From positions 82,906 to 146,905 of the forward strand of contig CAIXAE010000010.1 of the NCBI GenBank assembly GCA_903917345.1: 64,000 nucleotides of DNA, written 5' to 3'. The notes under the pieces were generated by a model, which was given only the letters and a program-made list of their open reading frames with translations, had not been told where the DNA came from and did no database searches. Positions 29,098 through 37,860 of this stretch are shown here, piece after piece. Both the position numbers and the translations under genes were made by a program. The stretch comes from an uncultured Methylococcaceae bacterium. GTDB lineage: Bacteria; Pseudomonadota; Gammaproteobacteria; Methylococcales; Methylomonadaceae. Positions within the stretch are counted from its first letter, which is position 1, and the number at the start of each line of letters is the position of its first letter.

Positions 29098-29503
29098 TAC
29101 CAATATTATTAGTGAAATTAGAAAAGGTGAAAAAGCTGATCAAGGCGTAAAGCATTTTTTTGATACCGCAAACCAAAACAGTACACCACTGTATATTTCA
29201 TCAATAACCATCGGTGAATTAAGGAGAGGGGTCGATTTAATTTATCATCGTGGTGATGATACGCAAGGTAGATTATTAGAGAATTGGTTAAATTCAATTC
29301 TTGATGAATACCAAAACAATATTCTTAATATAGATTATCAAATTGCCTTGCTTTGGGGAAGATTAAGAGTGCCGGAGCCTCAACATGCGCTGGATAAATT
29401 GATTGCAGCCACTGCATTAAACTACGGACTGATTGTTGTTACACGAAATACCAAAGACTTTGAGAATACTGGTATTAGACTCTTAAACCCTTTTATAGAT
29501 TAA
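29084..29503 (+). CDS. VapC/FitB-type PIN-domain toxin
   Basis: A PIN-domain ribonuclease of 139 residues. The four acidic active-site positions are Asp5 (LIDTNIISE), Glu45 (TIGELRRG), Asp in ALDKLIAATAL and Asp in VTRNTKDFE. The start at 29084 begins MYLIDTN as in the family; a longer frame from 29003 is not supported. VapC-type toxins cut initiator tRNA or rRNA. The pair probably serves as a stabiliser or stress regulator in this accessory patch. Confidence 0.9.
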   Translation: MYLIDTNIISEIRKGEKADQGVKHFFDTANQNSTPLYISSITIGELRRGVDLIYHRGDDTQGRLLENWLNSILDEYQNNILNIDYQIALLWGRLRVPEPQHALDKLIAATALNYGLIVVTRNTKDFENTGIRLLNPFID

Positions 29504-29554
29504 TAACAAAACGCGGTACTTGGTTATTTATAAATACCGCCCAACGAAGAATAC

Positions 29555-30169
29555 TTAGATAATAATTTTTGAAACAGGATCACAAAAATCGGTGAGGCCT
29601 AGTGGGGTCAGTGCATTCATTCTAAAAAAGCATTTTGAGCCAACCGTTAAACCAGAAATCGTCATTCTTGCACTGGTACTACTTCCCGCTGATTTCCAAC
29701 CTGCCGCTGTAGTGGGTATTTCACCTATTGTAATCTCCACATTATAAGCCCCTGCACTTTCAATCGCTTTCATCACCGCGTCTACCGTACCCGAAACCAA
29801 ACCGTCATTAATCACTAAGGGCAATTTATTAAAAGGTGCGGGCTGCAGGGTACAATGAAAACCACTAGAAAGTATTTTAGCGTCATCACCGTTGGCAATT
29901 CTCTCTACATACGCGGCTAAATTATGGAATATGTCATCCGCAATCTTTTCTTTAGCATGTTCTTACGCGGTTGTTAATGGACCCCCGCCTTGTGCAGCTA
30001 ATGCCGCTATTTCTAAATTATCGACCGCCAGTTTAGCCTCTGCTAAAGGTACATCCGGCATCTGATAATTTATATTCCCTGTCATATAAACTAATACACT
30101 GCGATAAAAAATAATTTTATCTGGCACGGGCAATCTAATAAACTCTAAAGAGACTTTAGTCTTTTTCAT
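29555..30169 (-). pseudogene. Fibronectin type III-like gene interrupted by one in-frame stop
   Basis: Read from the ATG at 30169 (AAGG upstream), the frame gives MKKTKVSLEF...AQGGGPLTTA, hits TAA at 29963-29965, and continues in the same frame as EHAKEKIADDIFHNLAAYVERIANGDDAKILSSGF. It ends in an Fn3-like module (GWKSAGSSTSARMTISGLTVGSKCFFRMNALTPLG split over residues about 150-190). The two halves together make a coherent protein of about 203 residues of a hypothetical family often found in bacteria and prophages. One nonsense change has broken it unless the stop is read through. The function was unknown even when intact. Confidence 0.75.
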
Positions 30170-30448
30170 ATAAAACCTTAATATAATCATTTAGGAAGGA
30201 GTCTTGAGTATACGCAGTAAAGTCAAAAAGCTAGCATTTATTTTCCGCCGACCCACATTAATCCTCATAAATAATAGGTTTTATTGGCTAATTTTAAACT
30301 TAATTACCTCTACAGTCCCCGCACACCCTAAGATCTTAAGAAATAATGGTGATTGAGAAAATAATTTAAATACAGTCCCATTTTTAGCAAATTAACGGCA
30401 ATGCTTGCGGTGAATTTATTATGTGCCCAAGAACCAGAGCTCGTTGTT
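30170..30448. other. Intergenic stretch without recognisable gene
   Basis: AT-rich DNA between the broken Fn3-like gene and the minisatellite. Only short frames and no convincing promoter or RNA structure are seen here. The longest open frames come from the adjacent repeat array extending into it. Confidence 0.5.
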
Positions 30449-30753
30449 GAGGAACTCTGCGTGCATGTCCAATACCTGTGCAAGCTTGCACAGGTATTGG
30501 ACATGCACGCACAGTCCTTATGCGAGCCTGCACAGATACTCGACCTGCACGCACAGTCCTTATGCAAGCCTGCACAGATACTCGACCTGCATGCACAGAC
30601 CTTATGCAAGCTTGCACAGGTACTCGACCTACACGCACAGTCCTTATGCAAGCCTGCACAGATACTCGACCTGCACGCACAGTCCTTATGCAAGCCTGCA
30701 CAGATACTCGACCTGCACGCACAGTCCTTATGCAAGCTCGCATAGAGTTCCTC
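30449..30753. repeat. 42-bp minisatellite flanked by a 9-bp inverted repeat
   Basis: Six direct copies of a 42-bp unit lie head to tail at 30484-30525, 30526-30567, 30568-30609, 30610-30651, 30652-30693 and 30694-30735, with a partial seventh. Each unit reads GCCTGCACAGATACTCGACC followed by TGCACGCACAGTCCTTATGCAA with a few substitutions. A partial inverted copy precedes the first. The array is bounded by GAGGAACTC (30449) and GAGTTCCTC (30745). Since 42 is divisible by three and the unit lacks stops, long frames exist on both strands, for example a 14-residue QILDLHAQSLCKPA repeat on the plus strand and a Cys-rich one on the minus strand. Coding is unproven. Confidence 0.85.
30458..30511. 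repeat. 54-bp perfect palindrome at the head of the minisatellite
   Basis: Two 27-bp arms (left TGCGTGCATGTCCAATACCT plus GTGCAAG) are exact complements with no spacer, centred between 30484 and 30485 on an AAGCTT. The right arm is the beginning of the first direct 42-bp unit, so the left arm is an inverted partial copy of the unit. A zero-loop palindrome this long can extrude as a cruciform. Confidence 0.9.
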
Positions 30754-30810
30754 CTCCTCTTTTAAACTTTCCTGCAAAATAAGAATCATCATCTGTAATA
30801 AACCCGACAA

Positions 30811-30834
30811 CGTTATGTACTAAACAGCCTAACG
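30811..30834. promoter_or_regulatory. Candidate ModE-like operator 1
   Basis: The 24-bp element CGTTATGTACTAAACAGCCT + AACG has the CGTTA...TAACG ends and the 24-bp length of E. coli-type ModE sites. It shares its first 14 bases with operator 2, 155 bp downstream. It lies about 230 bp before the porin-modABC start. This is inference from pattern and context; no modE gene is in the window. Confidence 0.4.
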
Positions 30835-30965
30835 ATGTAAGAAATAAAACAGAACCCTTAAACTTTTCAGCACAACCTTCCCTCAGCAACCTTATTAATA
30901 TCAATAGGGAGCGCTATTTCTAACCAAAACAAAATCTTTGGCATGTCATTTGCAAACACCATACA

Positions 30966-30998
30966 CGTTATGTACTAAAGTACATTCCGTTATATAAT
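30966..30998 (+). promoter_or_regulatory. Candidate ModE-like operator 2 overlapping the porin-modABC promoter
   Basis: The element at 30966-30989 is CGTTATGTACTAAAGTACAT + TCCG, with an internal ATGTAC-TAAA-GTACAT dyad. A perfect TATAAT lies just downstream at 30993-30998, so the element would cover the -35 region. A repressor bound here would block transcription of the porin and modABC, as expected for ModE-molybdate. Confidence 0.45.
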
Positions 30999-31060
30999 TG
31001 AACACGAGCCCAACGAATCCCTCTTCGTTGAAACTTTTTGTACCGCTTTAAGGAACCCTG

Positions 31061-32737
31061 ATGACATTAAAGAAACGTCGTCCCGTCGGACATTCGACAC
31101 TTAAATTAATTATCCCTGGTTTGATGATGCTTAATTATCCAACGCTAGGACTTTCTGCTGAAACTCTCAATGCGGATCCTGCCGCCACAAAGCTACCCAC
31201 GCCTACCTACACTAGTGCCCCTATGGCGGCTTACAACTTTATGATGGATGATGCGCTACTAGGTAATAGTTATGAAAAGCCGGTCTGGAATGTACATGAC
31301 ACCTTAGGCTTGCCGAAATGGTTGTCGTTTGGTGTGGAACAAAGAACGCGATATGAGTCAGTTTCCGATGCCTTTAAAGGCTCACAAAAAACGTCGCCTT
31401 CTTCACTCGGCCAATCAAAGGGCGGGGATCAGCAAATCGCTTTACAAACAGACTTTTGGTTACAAGCCAAGTTTAATAAATTTCGACTTGCCGTGGAATT
31501 AATGGATGCCAGAACGTTAGGCTCAGATGTTAGCAAAAGCACAAATGCCAGCAATAGTCCTAACACAACCCCGTTTCCATCAAACAACTCATCTGTTGAT
31601 ACTTGGGATTTTGCTCAAGGCTATGCCTCTTGGGCTGATCAAAACGTATTGAATAGTGGCTTAGGCACTGAGATTAAATTCGGCCGCCAAACCATGGATT
31701 TGGGCAGTCGTCGCTTAGTCGCCAGACCCATATTTAGAAATACCGTTAATAACTTTACCGGCGTAAGAACGCGCGTAATAGCTTATGACAAATGGCAATT
31801 TAATGCGTTTGCTACGGTACCCGTGCTCAGATACCCTAATTACAATTCGATAACAACAAACCCCAATTTACTGAATAACACAAAATGGGATGAAGAAGAT
31901 TTTCATACTTGGTTTTCAGGCGGCATTTTTGAATACAGCAACTTATATAAAGATATCAACGCAGAGGTGGCTCTGTATCAGTTAAACGAAGGAGACAGTT
32001 CTCTAAACGCCACTCGTAATCGCAATTACTGGACACCGACGGTGCGTATTTATCAAAAACCAGCCAAAGGGAAGTTCGACTTTCAAGCGGAAGGAATGGG
32101 GCAATTTGGTACGGTTAAATATGCTGCAACCAGCACTTATGCTAATACAACCCAACTCCATGAAGCGTGGTCCTCACATGTAGAAGCAGGCTATAGTTTT
32201 GACATGCCTTGGTCACCCCGATTCTATTTAGAATATGACTATGCCAGTGGCAGTTCTAATTGGAAAGACCATTCTTCTGCAGGTGTTGATGGTCGATTTG
32301 ACCCATTATATGGCGCCTCTGATTTTGACTTTGGACCGACAGGCATTTATGGTGCCTTCCAAAGAAGTAACATCAACTCTCCGGGCTATAAATTGGACTT
32401 TGCACCCACTAAAGATTTGTCATTCAGGTTTCAACAACGTTTAGTGTGGTTAGCCTCTGCAACTGATTGTTGGGGTGGAAATACCTGCACCGCTGCCACG
32501 CAGCCCGCATTAGCTAATGGTAATGGTTCCTTTGTGGGTGATCAATTAGGTTTTACCGGACGTTATAACTTTAATAGCAGTATTAATTTTGATGCCGGCT
32601 GGTACCACTTATTTAAAGGTGAATTTGCTAAATCAGCGCATACCACTTCAAGCACAGGCATTTATTTAACCGGAGTCACTCCACCGCCTGGCGCTGATAC
32701 TGACTATTTCTTTGTTCAAAGTCAGTTAAGATTTTAA
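31061..32737 (+). CDS. Alginate-export-type outer membrane porin
   Basis: A 558-residue secreted protein with a signal peptide (cleavage near LSA|ET). The domain rich in alternating aromatic and polar strands is of the alginate_exp type (LSFGVEQRTRYESV, VELMDARTLGSD, IKFGRQTMDLGSRRLVAR). It ends in the outer-membrane C-terminal pattern FFVQSQLRF. No alginate or cellulose synthesis gene is near. It is followed after 38 bases by modA and shares the promoter region with the ModE-like sites, suggesting that it supplies the periplasm with oxyanion. AAGGA is 6 bases before the ATG. Confidence 0.82.
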   Translation: MTLKKRRPVGHSTLKLIIPGLMMLNYPTLGLSAETLNADPAATKLPTPTYTSAPMAAYNFMMDDALLGNSYEKPVWNVHDTLGLPKWLSFGVEQRTRYESVSDAFKGSQKTSPSSLGQSKGGDQQIALQTDFWLQAKFNKFRLAVELMDARTLGSDVSKSTNASNSPNTTPFPSNNSSVDTWDFAQGYASWADQNVLNSGLGTEIKFGRQTMDLGSRRLVARPIFRNTVNNFTGVRTRVIAYDKWQFNAFATVPVLRYPNYNSITTNPNLLNNTKWDEEDFHTWFSGGIFEYSNLYKDINAEVALYQLNEGDSSLNATRNRNYWTPTVRIYQKPAKGKFDFQAEGMGQFGTVKYAATSTYANTTQLHEAWSSHVEAGYSFDMPWSPRFYLEYDYASGSSNWKDHSSAGVDGRFDPLYGASDFDFGPTGIYGAFQRSNINSPGYKLDFAPTKDLSFRFQQRLVWLASATDCWGGNTCTAATQPALANGNGSFVGDQLGFTGRYNFNSSINFDAGWYHLFKGEFAKSAHTTSSTGIYLTGVTPPPGADTDYFFVQSQLRF

Positions 32738-32775
32738 TAAGAACGCACACTTCACTCAATTACATGGAGACGATT

Positions 32776-33540
32776 ATGTCTAAAAAGTTATCCCTCTTAT
32801 CGCTTATCACTTTTGGTTTAGTACTGAGCACCTCTTCCGTTAGGGCAGACTCTACCCTCGTAGCTGTGGCATCAAACTTTACTAAACCGATGACCGAAAT
32901 TGCCGAAAGCTTTGAAAAAGCCACGGGGCATTCTGCAAAACTATCATTTGGCTCAACAGGTAAGTTTGTCTCTCAAATCCAGAACGGCGGGCCTTTTGAA
33001 GTACTACTCGCTGCGGACGAAACCGGCCCCGCTTTACTGGAGAAAGAAGGTTTGGCTGTCAGCGGTACCCGTAGTGTATACGCCATAGGTAAATTGGTAC
33101 TTTGGTCTGCAACAGCGGGTTATGTTGATGCAGAAGGCACTGTATTAAAAACAGGTCATTTTAAACATCTTGCCATTGCCGATCCTAAACTAGCGCCTTA
33201 TGGTGCAGCGGCTGTTGATTATTTAAAAAAACAGGGCTTGCTTGATAAAATCCAACCCTTAATGGTCTTTGGCGAAAACATTAGCCAAACTCAGCAATTC
33301 ATTAGTACGGGTAATGCAGAATTAGGCTTTGTCGCACTCGCTCAAGTCATTGAGAATGGTAAAATTGGCTCTGGATCCGGTTATATAATTCCGGCAAGTG
33401 AATATGCCACTATTCGCCAAGGCGTGGCCTTGTTAAAGAATGGCAGTGATAATCCCGCCGCTATCGCCTTGTTAGCCTATTTAAAATCGGCACCCGCACT
33501 AGCGATTATCCAAAAATACGGTTACGATTTACCAAAATAA
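32776..33540 (+). CDS. modA: Molybdate-binding periplasmic protein ModA
   Basis: The extracytoplasmic substrate-binding protein of the molybdate ABC transporter. After a signal peptide (VRA|DS), the mature protein begins STLVAVASNFTKPMTEIAESF and has the FGSTGKF oxyanion loop and the VLLAADE and YAIGKLVLW segments of ModA. The ATG at 32776 follows GGAG by six bases; an upstream in-frame ATG at 32764 overlaps that site and is rejected. The protein is 254 residues. Confidence 0.94.
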   Translation: MSKKLSLLSLITFGLVLSTSSVRADSTLVAVASNFTKPMTEIAESFEKATGHSAKLSFGSTGKFVSQIQNGGPFEVLLAADETGPALLEKEGLAVSGTRSVYAIGKLVLWSATAGYVDAEGTVLKTGHFKHLAIADPKLAPYGAAAVDYLKKQGLLDKIQPLMVFGENISQTQQFISTGNAELGFVALAQVIENGKIGSGSGYIIPASEYATIRQGVALLKNGSDNPAAIALLAYLKSAPALAIIQKYGYDLPK

Positions 33541-33559
33541 CCTAATGACTTGTTAAAAC

Positions 33560-34246
33560 ATGCTCACTACTGCCGATTTAGATGCGCTCTGGCTTACCTT
33601 TAAAGTAGCCAGTTTAGCGACTTTTTTATTACTCTTAATCGGCACCCCTTTAGCGTGGTGGTTGGCTCGCACCCCTTCACCCGCCAAGGGTTTTATTAAT
33701 GCTTTAGTGTCTTTGCCTTTAGTGCTTCCGCCCACTGTATTAGGTTTTTATCTACTCATCTTAATGGGCCCCAGTGGGGCAATCGGCCAATTAACCCATT
33801 TTTTAAATCTAGGCACCTTATCATTTACCTTTGCTGGCTTAGTGATAGCATCAGTTCTTTACTCTCTGCCCTTTGTGGTACAACCCTTACAAACCGCCTT
33901 TAATAGTATTGCCGAACAAACCTTAGAGGCAGCAGCTACTTTACGCGCCAGCCCTATCAGCACGTTTTTTAATGTCGTTTTGCCCATTAGCCGGCCCGGA
34001 TTTTTAACCGCCAGTATCTTAGGCTTTACTCATACCGTCGGGGAGTTTGGCGTCGTGTTAATGATCGGCGGTAATATCCCCGATAAAACCCGCGTGGTTT
34101 CCGTACAAATTTATAATCATGTCGAAGCCTTAGAATATCCCCAAGCGCACTGGTTGGCGGGTTGCTTATTAGCCTTTTCTTTTACGGTCTTATTTATTTT
34201 GTATTCCGTGCTTAAAACGCCACCGCAAGTACAGCAACTAAAGTAA
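33560..34246 (+). CDS. modB: Molybdate ABC transporter permease ModB
   Basis: A 228-residue inner-membrane permease with five hydrophobic helices. The cytoplasmic EAA loop is EAAATLRASPISTFFNVVLP, which contacts ModC. The PLVLPPTVLGFYLL motif near residue 55 is characteristic of ModB. Its stop overlaps the modC start by one base. Confidence 0.95.
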   Translation: MLTTADLDALWLTFKVASLATFLLLLIGTPLAWWLARTPSPAKGFINALVSLPLVLPPTVLGFYLLILMGPSGAIGQLTHFLNLGTLSFTFAGLVIASVLYSLPFVVQPLQTAFNSIAEQTLEAAATLRASPISTFFNVVLPISRPGFLTASILGFTHTVGEFGVVLMIGGNIPDKTRVVSVQIYNHVEALEYPQAHWLAGCLLAFSFTVLFILYSVLKTPPQVQQLK

Positions 34247-35325
34247 TGAAACCTTTAACCGCGCGTTTTAAATTAACGTACAGCGAATTTAACTTAGCTG
34301 TTGACTTACAGCTACCCAGCACCGGGGTCACGGTTCTATTTGGCCCCTCGGGTTCTGGCAAAACTACCCTACTCCGTTGCATCGCGGGTTTAGAAAAAGC
34401 ACCCACGGGCTATTTTGAAATTAACGGGCACTGCTGGCAAGACAGTGGCCATAACCAATTTGTCCCTACTTATCAGCGTAACCTAGGGTATGTATTTCAA
34501 GAGGCCAATTTATTTCCACACTTAACGGTATTGGGTAATTTACAGTTTGGCTTAAAGCAGCAAAAAAAAGCCTCTATTAATCTAAAAGAAAACCAAGAGC
34601 TCTTAGAATTACTGGGCATTACGCATTTACTCCATCGTAAACCGGATCGTTTATCGGGTGGTGAAAAACAACGTGTAGCGATTGCAAGAGCGTTATTGTT
34701 AAAACCCGACATATTATTGATGGATGAACCCTTAGCGGCTTTAGACAACAAACGTAAACAAGAAATTTTGCCTTATTTAATCCACCTTCATCAGCATCTC
34801 TCTATCCCCGTACTTTATGTCACACACTCCCCACAAGAAGTGGCGCAACTTGCCGACACCTTAGTGGTTATGGAATCAGGTAAAGTCATTGCAATGGGCG
34901 GCCTGACTGAAACCTTTAATCGTATTGACCTTAGCTTTTCGCAAGATAAAGCGGCCAGTAGCGTATGGCAAGTTACCTTGCTTCAGCATGAACCCGAATT
35001 CCATTTAAGCTGTGTTGAGATTGAAAATAATAGACTGAGCCTGCCGTTAATTAATGCGCCTGTAGGCACAGGGTTAAGGGTTCAGATTTACGCAAGAGAT
35101 GTGAGCCTTACGCTTGAAGCACCCAAAGCCACTAGCATTCTTAATATACTGCCCGCCCGTGTTAAAGAAATTAAAAATGACAACCACGGGCAATGTACAG
35201 TACGCTTAGAACTCGGGAGCCAATCTCTATTGGCACACATTACCCAAAAGTCCGCTCAAGTACTCGATTTGCGGACTGGAATGCAGCTCTATGCTCAGAT
35301 TAAGGGGACCTCGTTACTTGGCTAG
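34246..35325 (+). CDS. modC: Molybdate ABC transporter ATP-binding protein ModC
   Basis: A cytoplasmic ATPase of 359 residues. Walker A is GPSGSGKT (33-40), signature LSGGEKQRVAIARAL, Walker B ILLMDEPLAALD, and the His switch lies in VLYVTHSPQE. The C-terminal MOP/TOBE domain (about 295-355) can bind molybdate and close the transporter when the ion is plentiful. The overlap TAATG couples it to modB. Confidence 0.95.
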   Translation: MKPLTARFKLTYSEFNLAVDLQLPSTGVTVLFGPSGSGKTTLLRCIAGLEKAPTGYFEINGHCWQDSGHNQFVPTYQRNLGYVFQEANLFPHLTVLGNLQFGLKQQKKASINLKENQELLELLGITHLLHRKPDRLSGGEKQRVAIARALLLKPDILLMDEPLAALDNKRKQEILPYLIHLHQHLSIPVLYVTHSPQEVAQLADTLVVMESGKVIAMGGLTETFNRIDLSFSQDKAASSVWQVTLLQHEPEFHLSCVEIENNRLSLPLINAPVGTGLRVQIYARDVSLTLEAPKATSILNILPARVKEIKNDNHGQCTVRLELGSQSLLAHITQKSAQVLDLRTGMQLYAQIKGTSLLG

Positions 35326-35408
35326 CGTATCCGCTTAAGAGATGATCATATCTGGCATTATTCATGCTTTAAATTTTACTGAACTAAACTCTATATAGCA
35401 GATGTGTC

Positions 35409-36860
35409 ATGAAATCAATTTGGGAAAACTATAAAACTGATGTTGCTTACGATGAGTTGATGTTTTCGGAATATCAATCTCGTCCTGTGAGCCACCAATT
35501 ATGTCGTTATTTAGATACTCTTAAGAAAGAGGATATAGATAAAAGAAAAGCCGCTGCTGAACTTGCCATTATGGAAATGGGCATTAGTTTTACGGTGTAC
35601 AGCGATGAAGGCAACATAGACAGGGCATGGCCTTTCGACATTATCCCCCGCATTATTGCTGCCAAAGAATGGCGTATTATTGAGAAAGGTTTAAAACAAC
35701 GCCTAACCGCTTTAAACTGCTTTATCAGTGACGTTTACGGCGAACAAGCTTTTATAAAAGCAGGCAAAATGCCTGGCGAAATTGTAAACAGTTCTAAAAA
35801 CTTTCGTAAAGAATGCGTTGGCATGAAGCCCAAACACAATGTGTGGGCCAACATCTGTGGCACCGATTTGGTGCGCGACAAAGATGGCATTATGTATGTA
35901 CTAGAAGACAATTTACGTGTCCCTTCTGGCGTTTCTTATATGTTAGAAAATAGAGTTATTACTAAAAGGGTATTTCCTGAATTATTTCAGGATATTGATA
36001 TTCAACCTATCGATGATTACCCTACCCGTCTCCATGAAATGCTAACCTCTATTGCTCCGCACCAAAATGGTCAAGTGACTTGTGCGGTGCTAACACCTGG
36101 TATTTACAACTCTGCCTACTTTGAACATGCCTATTTAGCTCAACAAATGGGCGCTCAATTAGTAGAGGGTGGCGACTTAGTGGTTAAGGATGATGACTGC
36201 GTTTACATGAAAACCATTCAAGGTCTTGAGAAGGTCGACGTCATCTATCGCCGTATTGATGATGACTTTTTGGATCCAGAAGTATTCCGTAAAGACTCTA
36301 CGTTAGGTGTAAAAGGTTTAATGCGCGCCTGGAAAGCAGGCAATGTAGCCTTGGCTAATGCACCAGGCGCCGGCGTTGCTGACGATAAAGTGGTGTATGC
36401 CTACGTACCCGAAATGATTCGTTACTTTTTAAATGAAGAACCGATATTACCGAACGTGCCTACTTATTTATGCAGCAACCCTGATGATCTTGAATATGTG
36501 CTTGATCATTTAGCCGAACTCGTTGTTAAACCGGCTAATGAGTCAGGTGGTTATGGGATGTTAGTAGGTCCCCATGCAACCGAGAAAGAAGTCGCTAGTT
36601 TTAGAGACATCATTAAAAAAGATCCTCGCAACTATATTGCACAACCGACATTATCCATTTCAACCGCCCCAACTTTGTGCAAGAGTAAGCTAGAACCTCG
36701 TCATATTGATTTACGCCCCTTTATTTTACAAGGACAAGATACGTTTGTGACCGCAGGTGGTCTGACCCGAGTAGCGTTAAAGAAAGGCTCATTAGTGGTC
36801 AACTCTTCTCAAGGTGGTGGAAGTAAAGATACCTGGATTATTAACATGGGGGATAAATAA
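35409..36860 (+). CDS. Circularly permuted ATP-grasp ligase (COG2308 type)
   Basis: A 483-residue protein of the circularly permuted ATP-grasp family. Visible motifs are VLEDNLRVPSGVSYMLENR, TPGIYNSAYFEHAYLAQQMG, VIYRRIDDDFLDP, and the glycine-rich ATP loop VVKPANESGGYGML. Members are predicted peptide or amide ligases (Iyer and Aravind amidoligase class) that activate a carboxylate with ATP. The alpha-E gene starts on its stop codon. This is the split counterpart of the N-terminal half of the 43.7 kb fusion protein. Its substrate is unknown. Confidence 0.88.
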   Translation: MKSIWENYKTDVAYDELMFSEYQSRPVSHQLCRYLDTLKKEDIDKRKAAAELAIMEMGISFTVYSDEGNIDRAWPFDIIPRIIAAKEWRIIEKGLKQRLTALNCFISDVYGEQAFIKAGKMPGEIVNSSKNFRKECVGMKPKHNVWANICGTDLVRDKDGIMYVLEDNLRVPSGVSYMLENRVITKRVFPELFQDIDIQPIDDYPTRLHEMLTSIAPHQNGQVTCAVLTPGIYNSAYFEHAYLAQQMGAQLVEGGDLVVKDDDCVYMKTIQGLEKVDVIYRRIDDDFLDPEVFRKDSTLGVKGLMRAWKAGNVALANAPGAGVADDKVVYAYVPEMIRYFLNEEPILPNVPTYLCSNPDDLEYVLDHLAELVVKPANESGGYGMLVGPHATEKEVASFRDIIKKDPRNYIAQPTLSISTAPTLCKSKLEPRHIDLRPFILQGQDTFVTAGGLTRVALKKGSLVVNSSQGGGSKDTWIINMGDK

Positions 36861-37798
36861 TGTTATCACGCTCAGCAGAACGCATTTATTGGCTTGCCCG
36901 CTATATTGAACGTACCGAAAACATCGCCCGATTGGTTAATGTTCACATGAATTTACTCATGGACTTGCCTAAAGATGTAGAAATGGGCTGGAAGCAGTTA
37001 ATTTTAATTAATTCTTCTGACCAGATATTTTATGAGAAATATAATGTCGCCAATGAAAAAAACATTACTCGTTTTTTATTGGCTGATGATACTTACGCCG
37101 GCTCTTTATTTTCTTCTTTAACCGCGGCGCGAGAAAACATCCGTACGTCTAGGGATTTATTACCCGATGAAGCATGGGAACAAGTCAATGAGATGTATTT
37201 ATTTGCCAAAAAGAATTTAGATACCGTCTCAAATAGACGTCATCGCGTCATTTTTCTTAATGAGATTTTAAAAGGTTGCCAACGCTTTACCGGTCTATTA
37301 TCTGGCTATATGAGCCACAACCATCCTTATGCCTTTATTCGTTTAGGCAGAAATATGGAACGTGCGGATATGACCAGTCGCATATTAGACTTGGCCTCTT
37401 TACTACTCTCTGAATCGCGCAGCGATGAAGTCCGTCAATATGAAACGATCTTATGGATGAATGTCTTAAAAGCGCTGAATGCGCTATTGATGTATCGTCA
37501 ACAAAAACACAGCCATGTTAATGGTGATGATGTACTGGACTTTTTACTGAAAAACACCAATCTACCGCGTTCCGTGATGTGTTGTTTATCAGAAATATCT
37601 GAATGTATTATCAAATTACCCAACAATGGCGACTTACCAGCAAAAGTCGTTGAGTTACAAACTTACGTGCAAGCCATTAAAACGGAGGACACAACTCAAG
37701 CTCAACTACGTGGGATTCTAGATGATCTACAAAATAAGATAGGTGGCCTACATAATGAGATCACCCAAAATTGGTTTTTGATTGTTTCAGAAGACTAA
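36860..37798 (+). CDS. Alpha-E domain protein (DUF403, COG2307)
   Basis: A 312-residue, wholly helical protein that begins MLSRSAERIYWLARYIERTE, the hallmark of the alpha-E family, and has GRNMERADMTSRILDL in the middle. Alpha-E proteins always accompany circularly permuted ATP-grasp ligases, as neighbours or fusions, and probably act with them. The start overlaps the ligase stop (TAATG). A hairpin follows at 37810. Confidence 0.88.
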   Translation: MLSRSAERIYWLARYIERTENIARLVNVHMNLLMDLPKDVEMGWKQLILINSSDQIFYEKYNVANEKNITRFLLADDTYAGSLFSSLTAARENIRTSRDLLPDEAWEQVNEMYLFAKKNLDTVSNRRHRVIFLNEILKGCQRFTGLLSGYMSHNHPYAFIRLGRNMERADMTSRILDLASLLLSESRSDEVRQYETILWMNVLKALNALLMYRQQKHSHVNGDDVLDFLLKNTNLPRSVMCCLSEISECIIKLPNNGDLPAKVVELQTYVQAIKTEDTTQAQLRGILDDLQNKIGGLHNEITQNWFLIVSED

Positions 37799-37809
37799 CT
37801 ATGCATTTT

Positions 37810-37838
37810 GTTAGTGGGGCTAATCCAGCCCCACTAAC
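37810..37838. terminator. Hairpin between the alpha-E gene and the convergent Anbu gene
   Basis: GTTAGTGGGGCT and its complement form a perfect 12-bp GC-rich stem with a 5-nt loop, 11 bases past the alpha-E stop and 22 bases from the convergent Anbu stop. There is no T-tract. It probably serves both directions. Confidence 0.6.
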
Positions 37839-37860
37839 CGCTTTACAACAACTTAAAATC

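Noticed and set aside
30449..30753. CRISPR array
   Set aside because: The 42-bp copies are directly contiguous with no unique spacers, and no cas genes are in the window.
30328..30810. Open frames on both strands through the minisatellite as genes (14-residue repeat proteins)
   Set aside because: They exist because the unit is stop-free and a multiple of three; several frames are open at once, no ribosome-binding site or conserved flank favours one, and substitutions do not cluster at third positions.
7599..32754. Shared 14-mer GAACGCACACTTCA before sulP and before modA as a common operator
   Set aside because: Several identical 14-mers are expected by chance in 64 kb, and the two positions bear no similar relation to a promoter.
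32764..32775. Upstream ATG of modA as the start
   Set aside because: It overlaps the GGAG ribosome-binding site that serves the ATG at 32776, and it adds four residues before the signal peptide.
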